From: Gemmatimonadota bacterium
GTDB taxonomy: Bacteria > Gemmatimonadota > Gemmatimonadetes > Gemmatimonadales > GWC2-71-9
NCBI GenBank assembly: GCA_025360265.1
Contig: JANYCP010000027.1
Span: 1-23,312 of the forward strand
DNA length: 23,312 bases
Reading direction: 5' to 3'
The notes beneath the pieces are model-generated. The model was not told where the DNA came from and ran no database searches. It saw nothing but the letters and a program-made list of their open reading frames with translations. Within the stretch, counting starts at the first letter, position 1; each line of letters starts with the position of its first letter. Made by a program: the position numbers and the translations under genes. Below, in pieces: positions 1 through 7,497 of the stretch.

Positions 1-387
1 CGGCCGGGGAAGGATGCGACGGTGATCACGTATGGCGCGGTCGTTCAGCGCACCATCCAGGCTGCAAAGAACCTCGAAGAAGCTACCGGCCAGAGTGTCG
101 AGGTCATCGACTTGCGCTCGCTCAATCCGGTGGATTGGGACACGATCGCCGCATCCGTCAAGAAGACGAATCGCGTGATCGTGGCGTATGAGGATTCGCT
201 GTCGTGGGGGTACGGGTCAGAGATCGCGGCCAAGATCGCCAGTGACATGTTCGAGTGGCTCGACGCGCCGGTGAAGCGCATTGCCGCCACCGATACGTTC
301 GTGGCCTATGCGCCGGAACTTGAAGATGTCATCCTGCCGCAGGTGGAGAGCCTGCAGGCGGCGATGGCGGAGATACTGAACTACTAG
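1..387 (+). CDS. 2-oxoacid dehydrogenase E1, beta-subunit-type C-terminal part (partial, 5' end outside window)
   Basis: The reading frame is open from base 1 and ends at TAG 385-387, giving about 128 residues of a longer protein. The visible part matches the transketolase C-terminal fold of pyruvate or branched-chain 2-oxoacid dehydrogenase E1 beta subunits: a VITYG strand, the VEVIDLRSLNPVDWDTI segment, a VAYEDSLSWGYGSEIAAKI segment and a final APELEDVILPQ stretch. In this family the domain supports dimer contacts and E2 binding while the upstream part binds thiamine diphosphate. That catalytic part is outside the window, so substrate (pyruvate or branched-chain) and whether alpha and beta are fused cannot be decided. 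Its stop overlaps the stop of the convergent kinase gene inside a CTAG tetranucleotide (384-387), leaving no space for a terminator between them. Confidence 0.88.
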   Translation, partial: RPGKDATVITYGAVVQRTIQAAKNLEEATGQSVEVIDLRSLNPVDWDTIAASVKKTNRVIVAYEDSLSWGYGSEIAAKIASDMFEWLDAPVKRIAATDTFVAYAPELEDVILPQVESLQAAMAEILNY

Positions 388-2342
388 AGCGCCTTCACTT
401 CCGCCGCCGCGCCAATCGCATTGTCCACGTCGCGGCTCAGCGCGCGCGCCTGCTGCGTGGCCATTGTCAACCCGTTCAGCACAGCCCCGACGCCACTCTG
501 CTTGAGCCGCATCAGGTCGAGCCGGACGTTTTGCATGGCCAGCACACAACTTTCGAAGCGATCGGCGAAAGCCCCGCGCTGGGCAGCCATCTCCTGGTGA
601 CGCTGGAGTTGTTGCTGCAACAGTGAAATCTGGCGATCACGTTCCTCGCCCTCGGGTCGCTGCTTCAGTTCCGCAACACGCGCCTCGAGTCTCGGCGTGT
701 CATCAAGTCCGATGCCATCCATCGAGCCGAGCGTGCCAGCAAGTTGCGCAGCCCGCGCGTAAAGCCCCTCGGTCGTCTCAACAATGTCCGGCAACATCTC
801 TTTGTCCGCTGCACTCAACAGGCCCATCTGCGTGAGGATCATGCCGCGATCCTTGTACACCTGCTGCATTCGGGACAGGTAGCCGCCGAATTCGTCAGCG
901 GTTGGATCGCTTATCTGCTTCAACCCCTTGAGCCGCGGCGCTTTCGTGCCGGAGCCGACCGAGTCTGGTGCGTCGGGGCGATGCAGCACATCACGCCACG
1001 AATACCCCGCCTGCCAGAGCCGTGAGTACGCACCAAACATCCCGAAGCCTGTGAAGAAGGCGGGGAAGAGGAACCACGGGTGGTTCATCCCGGTGAGCAG
1101 ATTGACCATGAAGAGGCCGCCGGTCGTTGCGAGAAACTGCGCGAACTGTTTCCGCGCACGCACGACGACCATCGGCTCGCCAGTGTTCGGCAATGGCCCA
1201 TCCTTCAAGTCCCGTCGGAGTTGCTTGCGATCGCGCCGCGCTTCGCGCTCTGCCGCACGCGCGTTTGATCGCGGCAAGAATTGGTCCGGACCGCCCCGCA
1301 CGCTGGGCAACGGTCGCGGCGAGCCAGGGCGCGTCGGCGCAATTGGCCGCACTGGCGCCGGGCGTTCCGTCGGCGCGCGCGTTCCGCGCGTCGGTGACGG
1401 TCGCGGCGATGGTCTCGCGGTTCCGGTGGCTTCACGGGTCTGCGCCTTCCAGCCGAGACCGGTCGGACGGTAGCCAGCGACGTTGCGACTTTCGAGCGAG
1501 CGCCGCAATGCGTCGGCCGAAGGCCAGCGATTCGCCGGATCCTTTTCGAGGCAGCGAGCCACAGCCAGTGACAGATCTTCCGGGACGTCGGGATAACCTT
1601 CGTGCAGCAGCGGCGCTGCCTCGGTGATCTGCTTCATCAGGATGCCGGCAACGGTTGGTGCATTGAACGGCAGCTCGCCCGACAACATCTGGTACGCGAC
1701 GATGCCGACCGAGTAGAGATCACTCCGTCCATCAATTTCACGCTCACCAGCAGCCTGCTCCGGCGACATGTATGACGGTGTACCGATCGCCATTCCCGCG
1801 CTGGTGAGCGTGGCCCCGCTCGAGGCAGAGAGCGCCTTGGCAATGCCGAAGTCGGTGACCATGACGCGGCCACGCGTGCCTTCGAGCAGGATATTGTCCG
1901 GCTTGATATCGCGATGAATCACTGAAAGCGCATGTGCGGCCGAGAGCGCATCGGCGGTTTCCCGAATGATCCGCCGCGTCTCCTCGGCCGGAACGCGACC
2001 GCGACGCCGAATGCGTGCCGCGAGCGATTCTCCCTCGATGAGCCCCATCACGAAATAGACGATGCCGTGGCCTTCACCGACGTCGTGAATCGGGACAATG
2101 TGCGGATGGGACAACTTCGCGGCGGTCTGCGCCTCGCGGGTGAAACGCTGACGAATCTCCGATGAAAAGGCGAGTTCTGGTGGCAGCACCTTGATCGCGA
2201 CGCGGCGCTGCAAACGTTCGTCCCGCGCTCGGTACACCACCCCCATGCCGCCCCGCCCGATCTCACCTTCGATGGTATAGGCGTCGCCAAGCGCCTCCTT
2301 CAGGAGCATCGGCAACGAGTGTTGAGACGACTGATCGCCCAT
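384..2342 (-). CDS. membrane-associated serine/threonine protein kinase with C-terminal 2TM segment and coiled coil
   Basis: This 652-residue protein starts at ATG 2342 with a weak AGGA a few bases upstream. Residues about 22-285 are a complete Hanks-type kinase: glycine loop GRGGMGVVY (29-37), catalytic Lys51 in AIK, Glu70, HRDIKPDN (143-150), DFG (164-166), and GTPSYMSPEQ (187-196). A Pro/Arg/Thr-rich linker (about 300-355) and a basic stretch (361-380) follow. Residues about 395-445 hold two closely spaced hydrophobic segments resembling the 2TM hairpin found in some bacterial kinases. Residues about 545-610 are heptad-like and Gln/Glu/Arg-rich, probably a coiled coil. The kinase and coiled coil would then both lie in the cytoplasm. 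There is no extracellular PASTA or other recognisable sensor domain. The substrate is unknown. It is transcribed convergently with the E1 gene and divergently from lon. Confidence 0.93.
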   Translation of the reverse strand: MGDQSSQHSLPMLLKEALGDAYTIEGEIGRGGMGVVYRARDERLQRRVAIKVLPPELAFSSEIRQRFTREAQTAAKLSHPHIVPIHDVGEGHGIVYFVMGLIEGESLAARIRRRGRVPAEETRRIIRETADALSAAHALSVIHRDIKPDNILLEGTRGRVMVTDFGIAKALSASSGATLTSAGMAIGTPSYMSPEQAAGEREIDGRSDLYSVGIVAYQMLSGELPFNAPTVAGILMKQITEAAPLLHEGYPDVPEDLSLAVARCLEKDPANRWPSADALRRSLESRNVAGYRPTGLGWKAQTREATGTARPSPRPSPTRGTRAPTERPAPVRPIAPTRPGSPRPLPSVRGGPDQFLPRSNARAAEREARRDRKQLRRDLKDGPLPNTGEPMVVVRARKQFAQFLATTGGLFMVNLLTGMNHPWFLFPAFFTGFGMFGAYSRLWQAGYSWRDVLHRPDAPDSVGSGTKAPRLKGLKQISDPTADEFGGYLSRMQQVYKDRGMILTQMGLLSAADKEMLPDIVETTEGLYARAAQLAGTLGSMDGIGLDDTPRLEARVAELKQRPEGEERDRQISLLQQQLQRHQEMAAQRGAFADRFESCVLAMQNVRLDLMRLKQSGVGAVLNGLTMATQQARALSRDVDNAIGAAAEVKAL

Positions 2343-2632
2343 TCGGGTCCTGATTCGGGGGAGGCCGGATTCGGACTAACCCTTGAATCTGCACGGAGAT
2401 GGAAGGGCTAGCAACGTGCCACAACGGGCCTGCCGTCGCGACAGGTTCGGCGGATCGGTCCCTCCCCGCCGTGCCCCGGTGGCGCGATCCGGGGTCCCGG
2501 TTCCCGCCACGGCGGCAGGATCGGATACCTTGCGGGTGGCACGGCTGATGCCCATGTCAGTGGCAACACTTGCCGATCGCGATCCGGACCCCCAACGAAA
2601 GCGTATGGTGAGATATGGCAGGAGAATCCAGC
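2343..2632. other. divergent intergenic region between kinase and lon
   Basis: About 290 bases separate the kinase start from the preferred lon start, so promoters for both should lie here. No strong sigma70-type pair is evident on either strand. The visible elements are a short GC hairpin (CCCCGG 2474-2479 against CCGGGG 2489-2494, 9-nt loop) and a GG-N10-GC string at 2537-2551 that looks like a sigma54 site but could be chance. I see no CIRCE-like or other heat-shock operator. Confidence 0.5.
2620..2625 (+). promoter_or_regulatory. ribosome binding site deciding the lon start
   Basis: AGGAGA ends 7 bases before ATG 2633 and is the best Shine-Dalgarno match near the gene start. It lies inside the frame that would open at the earlier ATG 2615, which has only a weak GGTGAG in front of it. 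This favours 2633, where the protein begins MAERLTIPVLPLRD, as expected for Lon. Confidence 0.6.
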
Positions 2633-5104
2633 ATGGCAGAACGTCTGACGATCCCGGTCCTCCCCCTCCGGGATGTTGTCCTTTTCCCAGGCGTCACCGC
2701 TCCAATCGGTGCCGGCCGTCCAATGACCATCAAGTCGATCGAGGCTGCGCTCGCCTCGCCCGAAAAGCTTGTCTTTGCGGTTGCCCAGCGTGAAAACATC
2801 GAAGGTGTCTCGCCCGAAGGACTGTACCAGGTCGGCACCATCGCCAAGATCACCCAGTTACAGCGTGGCATGTCCGGGATGCAGTTGCTGCTTCACGGCG
2901 ATCGCCGCGCGATGACCATGCACGTCACCGAGGAGAACGGTCACCTGGTGGCCGTGGTGCGTCCACTCGATGACATGCCGCCAGTAAGTGCATCGGATGC
3001 GTCGTTCATTGCATTGCACAAGGAACTCCGGGCGCGCTCCGCCGAGCTGGGTCAGAAGTCGGGGCTTCCCGAAGAAGTCGTGCAGCAAGTGCTCAATGGG
3101 ATCGACGAGCCGGGCCGCTTCTCCGACCTGGTCGCCGGGTACCTGGACCTTGATACCGCGCAGCGCCAGGAATTACTCGAAACGCTCGCCGTCGATGACC
3201 GGTTGCGTCGCGTGCTTGTGCACGTGCAGCGACAAATCGCCGTGCTCGATGCCCAGGAAGACATCAAGAGTCAGGTGCAGGAAGAACTCGGCGATCGGCA
3301 GCGCGAGGTTTACCTGCGCGAGCAGCTCAAGACGATTCGCCGTGAGCTCGGCGACGAGGATGATGCCGGCGAGATGGATGAACTTGAGCAGCGGCTGGCG
3401 AAGCTTGAACTTCCCGACGAAGCACGCAAGGAGGTCAATCGCGAACTCGGCCGGCTTCGCCGCGCGGGGCGCGAGTCCATGGAATCACAGGTCATTCGCA
3501 CGTATCTCGAACACGTGGCCGAGTTGCCGTGGAACACCCGCACTGAGGAACGGCTCGACATGGTCGAGGCCGCCAAGATTTTGGACGAAGATCACTACGC
3601 GCTCGGTGACGTGAAGGATCGGGTGCTCGAATTCCTCGCTGTCCGCGCGATGCGCACGCAGAAGGACAAGGACGCCGCCGCCTCGGAAGCAGCCGCGGTG
3701 GCCGGCGACCCTGCCGCCAGCGACCCCGTCGCCGAAGGGCGCAAGCATTCTCCCATCTTGCTCTTCGTCGGGCCTCCCGGCGTCGGCAAGACATCTGTTG
3801 CCAAGAGCATCGCCCGAGCCATGGGCCGTAAGTACGTGCGCATCTCGCTTGGTGGTGCGCGCGACGAAGCGGATATCCGTGGCCACCGTCGCACGTACGT
3901 CGGCGCGATGCCCGGCCGCATTGTCATGGGAATGAAGCAGGCGGGCACCAAGAACCCGGTCTTCCTGCTCGATGAAGTTGACAAGCTCGGCGTCTCATTC
4001 CAGGGGGATCCGGCGGCAGCGTTGCTCGAAGTGCTCGATCCGGCACAGAACGATTCGTTCACCGATCACTATCTCGGCATTCCGTTCGACCTGAGCGAGG
4101 TGCTGTTCATCGCCACCTCGAACCTGTTGCAGAATATTCCCGGTCCGCTGCTCGACCGGATGGAGATCGTGGAATTCTCCGGATATATCGAGGTGGAGAA
4201 GGTCGCCATCGCCGAGAAATATCTGGTGCCGCGTCAGCTGGAGGAGAATGGGCTGACGGCTGAGCAAATCAGCTACACGGGTCCGGCGCTCCTGGAGTTG
4301 GTGCAGCGTTACACTCGGGAAGCTGGCGTACGCCAGCTGGAACGGGAAGTGGGCAAAGTGGCACGCAAGGTAGCGCGCCGCATTGCAGCGGGGGAAGTGG
4401 CCAAGGTCGATGTGACGCCGCCGCTCGTGCGCGAACTGCTCGGGCGTCCGAAGCTGCACCCCGAAGAGAAGTCGGGCAGCGACCAGGTCGGTGTGGCTAC
4501 TGGCATGTACTACACGCCAATGGGCGGCGACATCATGTTCGTCGAAGCGACGACCATGCGCGGCAAGGGTGAACTGGTGCTGACGGGCCAGCTTGGTGAT
4601 GTGATGAAGGAATCGGCGCGCGCGGCGTGGACATACGCACGCTCGCATGCCGAGGCCTTGCACATCAAGGATGAGATGTTCGATCGTGACGTGCATATCC
4701 ACGTCCCGGCCGGCGCGATTCCGAAAGACGGCCCCAGCGCTGGTATCACCATGTCGATTGCGCTGGTCTCGGCACTGTCAGGACGCGAAATCCGTCACGA
4801 CATCGCCATGACCGGCGAAGTCACGCTCCGCGGCCGCGTGCTGCCGATCGGTGGCGTGAAGGAAAAGCTGCTCGGTGCACTGCGAGCCGGGATTACCAAG
4901 ATTATCATCCCGAAGCAGAACGAGTCCGATCTTGATGATCTGCCGGCGGAAGCCCGCAAGCGCCTCGAGATTCATCCGGTTGAGGAGCTAGGGGAGGTGC
5001 TGGCGCTGGCACTGCGCGATGCACGGTACTCGGAAGGGAAGCTGCTGTTCGGCGACGAGAATCCGAGAGATGTGGTGGCGTTGAGTACGCAGTTTAGACA
5101 CTAA
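2633..5104 (+). CDS. lon: ATP-dependent protease Lon (LonA type)
   Basis: An 823-residue cytosolic AAA+ serine protease that degrades misfolded and regulatory proteins. Domain order is typical: N-terminal substrate-binding LON domain (about 1-200, with IPVLPLRDVVLFPG), helical region (200-340), AAA+ module with Walker A GPPGVGKT (about 380-387) and Walker B LLDEVDK (about 445-451), then the proteolytic domain with catalytic Ser702 in KDGPSAG and Lys745 in GGVKEK. Two departures from the usual pattern: an Ala/Asp-rich, disorder-like insertion of roughly 25 residues (about 343-370) just before the Walker A strand, and a C-terminal tail of about 25 residues after the last helix. An upstream ATG at 2615 would add six residues. 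The gene ends three bases before a large heptamer inverted repeat. Confidence 0.97.
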   Translation: MAERLTIPVLPLRDVVLFPGVTAPIGAGRPMTIKSIEAALASPEKLVFAVAQRENIEGVSPEGLYQVGTIAKITQLQRGMSGMQLLLHGDRRAMTMHVTEENGHLVAVVRPLDDMPPVSASDASFIALHKELRARSAELGQKSGLPEEVVQQVLNGIDEPGRFSDLVAGYLDLDTAQRQELLETLAVDDRLRRVLVHVQRQIAVLDAQEDIKSQVQEELGDRQREVYLREQLKTIRRELGDEDDAGEMDELEQRLAKLELPDEARKEVNRELGRLRRAGRESMESQVIRTYLEHVAELPWNTRTEERLDMVEAAKILDEDHYALGDVKDRVLEFLAVRAMRTQKDKDAAASEAAAVAGDPAASDPVAEGRKHSPILLFVGPPGVGKTSVAKSIARAMGRKYVRISLGGARDEADIRGHRRTYVGAMPGRIVMGMKQAGTKNPVFLLDEVDKLGVSFQGDPAAALLEVLDPAQNDSFTDHYLGIPFDLSEVLFIATSNLLQNIPGPLLDRMEIVEFSGYIEVEKVAIAEKYLVPRQLEENGLTAEQISYTGPALLELVQRYTREAGVRQLEREVGKVARKVARRIAAGEVAKVDVTPPLVRELLGRPKLHPEEKSGSDQVGVATGMYYTPMGGDIMFVEATTMRGKGELVLTGQLGDVMKESARAAWTYARSHAEALHIKDEMFDRDVHIHVPAGAIPKDGPSAGITMSIALVSALSGREIRHDIAMTGEVTLRGRVLPIGGVKEKLLGALRAGITKIIIPKQNESDLDDLPAEARKRLEIHPVEELGEVLALALRDARYSEGKLLFGDENPRDVVALSTQFRH

Positions 5105-5107
5105 AGC

Positions 5108-5201
5108 GATAGGAGATAGGAGATAGGAGATAGGAGATAGGAGGGAGGCACCTGCAGGGTCCTGTCTCCTATCTCCTCTCTCCTATCTCCTATCTCCTAT
5201 C
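5108..5201. repeat. inverted array of tandem heptamers; probable bidirectional terminator
   Basis: Five perfect copies of GATAGGA (5108-5142) face five copies of TCCTATC (5167-5201), the second of which is TCCTCTC. The arms can form a stem of about 35 bp with one mismatch around a 24-base loop that contains a smaller CCTGCAGG palindrome. The element fills the gap between the convergent lon and diguanylate cyclase genes almost exactly: it starts three bases after the lon stop and ends one base before the other stop. Only a short TTT follows the right arm, so termination function is inferred from position and stem rather than from a classical U-tract. Confidence 0.9.
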
Positions 5202-5202
5202 T

Positions 5203-6813
5203 TTATGCCATTACGACTCTGTCTCGCCCGCTGGCCTTCGCTTCATACAACGCGCGATCCGCCTCTGCCGTGAAATCCGCGACGGAAATCTCCTTGTCGC
5301 TTAGGAACGCCGCGACGCCGATGCTCACCCGCGGCGAGAGCTCGGCGCCGCCGCGCACCTTCACCGGCGTGGCCGCCAGCGTGGAACGCAGCTTTTCAGC
5401 GATCACCATGCCGTTCTCTGGCGGACAACGGCGCAGGATGATCCCGAATTCCTCGCCGCCGTAGCGCCCGATCAAATCGGAACTGCGAATCGCCTTCCGG
5501 AAAACCGTCGACACATGCATGAGTACCTGGTCGCCAATGAGGTGCCCGTGGGTGTCGTTGATCCGCTTGAAATGATCAAGATCGAGCATCAGGAAGCAGA
5601 GTGGTTCACTGTGGCGCGCGGCAAAGGAGATCGCATGCTCCAATTCCGCCATCAGCGTCGCGTGGTTGAGCACGCCAGTCAGCCCGTCGCGATGTACCAG
5701 CTCCCGGATTCGCCGACCACGTTCGGTGCGGGTGAGCACAACCTGCAGCAGATGACTCCGCTCCACCGGCTTCGCGAGAAAATCATCGCCACCAGCGCGC
5801 AACCCTTCCATTTCATCGGCGAGTGTATGCCGTGCCGTGAGGAAGACAATCGGCACCAGCGCTAGTCGCGGGTCCTGACGCATCAGACGTGCAATCGCAT
5901 ATCCGTCGACGTCGGGCAGGTCCACATCAAGCAGCACCAAGTCCGGCAACTCGCGCGACAACGTGTCTGTCGCCGACTGCGCGCTGCCACACAGCGACAC
6001 CCGCGCATTAATCTGGCCAAGCCACGTCGCCATCAGTTGCGCCTGAGCCGGATCATCTTCGACGACCACCACGTTTGGCGGCGGTGCACCGACGCGGGCG
6101 AGGCCGCGGGCGAATAGTGCCAGTTCTCCAGGGAGCGCGGCCGGTCCGAATACCGCGTCGAGACCAGCGGCCGCCGTGCGCAAGCGATCCAGTTTTTCAT
6201 CGGTGTCGGCGAGCACCACCGCGCGAGGTCGTTCGGGCGTCGCGGCAGCCCAGTATCGCGCCAGCATCAGGGCATCGTCGCCGACGTCAGTTCCGATGAC
6301 GACCAGATCGGGACGCTTCGATGGTGGAATATCCCACGGATCGACGTTGCCCTCGTTGACGTCGAGTTCGAATCCGGTCTTGAGGAGGGCGTTCGCGATG
6401 CTGTCGCGGAGTGATGTCGGACGCATCACGATCAACGCGCGATAGGCAAATCCCGGAAGCCGGCCGAGCACCATTGGCATGTCAAGCGTGTTGGCTTCAT
6501 CATCGAAGGCGTCACGAATGTCGTGAATCGCCTGTTCCACCAGATCGGCATCTGCAATCGTGGGCCGTGGACCAGTGAGGATCCGTTCCTCCATGGCGCG
6601 CGCGACTTCGGTGACGCGCGGAAAGCCGTACGACCCACCGGATCCCGCGAGCCGATGGAAGCGTTGTCTCAGTGAATCGAGTGCGTCGTGTTCACCGGCG
6701 CGAAATGCAGCGAGGTCCTTCCGGAGTTCCGCGAGGCGCTCGGGTGCGTCGCGGAGATAGTCACGCTTGAGTGAAGCGAGCGCTTCGTCCTCTTCGTCCG
6801 CCGGATCGATCAC
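5203..6813 (-). CDS. HPt - pseudo-REC - REC - GGDEF hybrid diguanylate cyclase
   Basis: A 536-residue soluble signalling protein. Residues about 10-105 look like a histidine phosphotransfer domain with His53 in RFHRLAGSGGSYGF. Residues about 125-240 have a receiver-like fold pattern but no clear phospho-acceptor Asp. Residues about 247-365 are a complete receiver domain with acidic EDD (252-254), Asp296 in LLDVDLP, Thr327 and Lys348 in AKP. Residues about 370-535 are a GGDEF domain with GGEEF at 452-456 and an RSSD inhibitory-site motif (443-446) five residues before it, predicting an active cyclase with c-di-GMP feedback. The start is GTG 6813, overlapping the stop of the TrmB gene by four bases (GTGA) and preceded by GGGAGG. 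The layout resembles PleD with an added HPt. The partner kinase is not in the window. Confidence 0.94.
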   Translation of the reverse strand: MIDPADEEDEALASLKRDYLRDAPERLAELRKDLAAFRAGEHDALDSLRQRFHRLAGSGGSYGFPRVTEVARAMEERILTGPRPTIADADLVEQAIHDIRDAFDDEANTLDMPMVLGRLPGFAYRALIVMRPTSLRDSIANALLKTGFELDVNEGNVDPWDIPPSKRPDLVVIGTDVGDDALMLARYWAAATPERPRAVVLADTDEKLDRLRTAAAGLDAVFGPAALPGELALFARGLARVGAPPPNVVVVEDDPAQAQLMATWLGQINARVSLCGSAQSATDTLSRELPDLVLLDVDLPDVDGYAIARLMRQDPRLALVPIVFLTARHTLADEMEGLRAGGDDFLAKPVERSHLLQVVLTRTERGRRIRELVHRDGLTGVLNHATLMAELEHAISFAARHSEPLCFLMLDLDHFKRINDTHGHLIGDQVLMHVSTVFRKAIRSSDLIGRYGGEEFGIILRRCPPENGMVIAEKLRSTLAATPVKVRGGAELSPRVSIGVAAFLSDKEISVADFTAEADRALYEAKASGRDRVVMA

Positions 6814-7496
6814 CGCCCCTCCCGCAAAGCAGCAGTCGCAGATCGAGCCGCAGCCACAAACGCAGTACCGCTTCCCCAGTGGCCAGAAAACCGATCGCCG
6901 TCCCGGCTGCCGATCAGCGCCGCCCGTTCGTCGACGACAAGCAGCACGGGTTCACCCGGCCAATTCGCTGGAGGAATTGTCACGACCGCCACTGCACCGA
7001 GCGGCACGGGGCCGGTGGAGCCGACGTCCAGCGTCACACCAACCGAGGCGGCTCGGCGAAGCTGGGGCGCCAGCGCCAGACAGCCATCCGGCGGTGCGAT
7101 CAGGTCGACACTGCGCGTGGCGCGGGCGATCTCATGTCCCATCAATTGCACTGCGCCGCGCGGTGAGGCGAGTTCAACGAGCGTCGGTGTGTCTGGCGCG
7201 GCGAGCGCACCCAATGCTGCACTCAGCTGATCCATCGCTTCGCCCTGCCGATCGGTCAGCCGTGCGAGCAATGTGCTCGGTGGCTCCGGGCGAAACTGCT
7301 TGGGCCGTCCTTCGCCAACTCGTGCAGCGCCTTTAGCGACCAACCCCTCGAGTGCGGCATAGACATTGGCGCGCGCCAGTCCCGCCGCACGCGCAATCGT
7401 GTAACCGGTGCCCGGGCCGCCGCGCAGCAGGACCTCGTAGATCAGGCCTTCTGTTGGCGTGAATCCGAACGGGGTCAGATCGATCGCGTCGGGCAT
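6810..7496 (-). CDS. TrmB-family transcriptional regulator
   Basis: A 228-residue protein with an N-terminal winged helix (about 8-75): FTPTEGLIYEVLL, then YTIARAAGLARANVYAALEGLVAKG as the recognition helix region, followed by a wing. This is the TrmB pattern. The C-terminal half (about 95-228) is the phospholipase-D-like ligand or effector region usual for the family, with the DERAALIG strand. The chosen ATG 7496 lies one base after the stop of the upstream gene (TGA-G-ATG); an upstream in-frame start at 7586 would overlap that gene by about 90 bases with unrelated, low-complexity sequence and is unlikely. The gene overlaps the downstream diguanylate cyclase gene by four bases, so the two are probably translated together. 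Ligand and target operators are unknown. Confidence 0.88.
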   Translation of the reverse strand: MPDAIDLTPFGFTPTEGLIYEVLLRGGPGTGYTIARAAGLARANVYAALEGLVAKGAARVGEGRPKQFRPEPPSTLLARLTDRQGEAMDQLSAALGALAAPDTPTLVELASPRGAVQLMGHEIARATRSVDLIAPPDGCLALAPQLRRAASVGVTLDVGSTGPVPLGAVAVVTIPPANWPGEPVLLVVDERAALIGSRDGDRFSGHWGSGTAFVAAARSATAALREGR

Positions 7497-7497
7497 C

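Noticed and set aside
2537..2551. TGGCAC-GGCTGA-TGC string with GG-N10-GC spacing upstream of lon
   Set aside because: It matches the sigma54 spacing, but the -12 part has a mismatch, one match of this quality is expected by chance in GC-rich DNA, and lon is not usually sigma54-driven.
5108..5201. Heptamer arrays considered as CRISPR repeats or a replication iteron set
   Set aside because: Units of 7 bp without spacers and in mirror orientation do not fit CRISPR; there is no rep gene or partition gene nearby for an origin.
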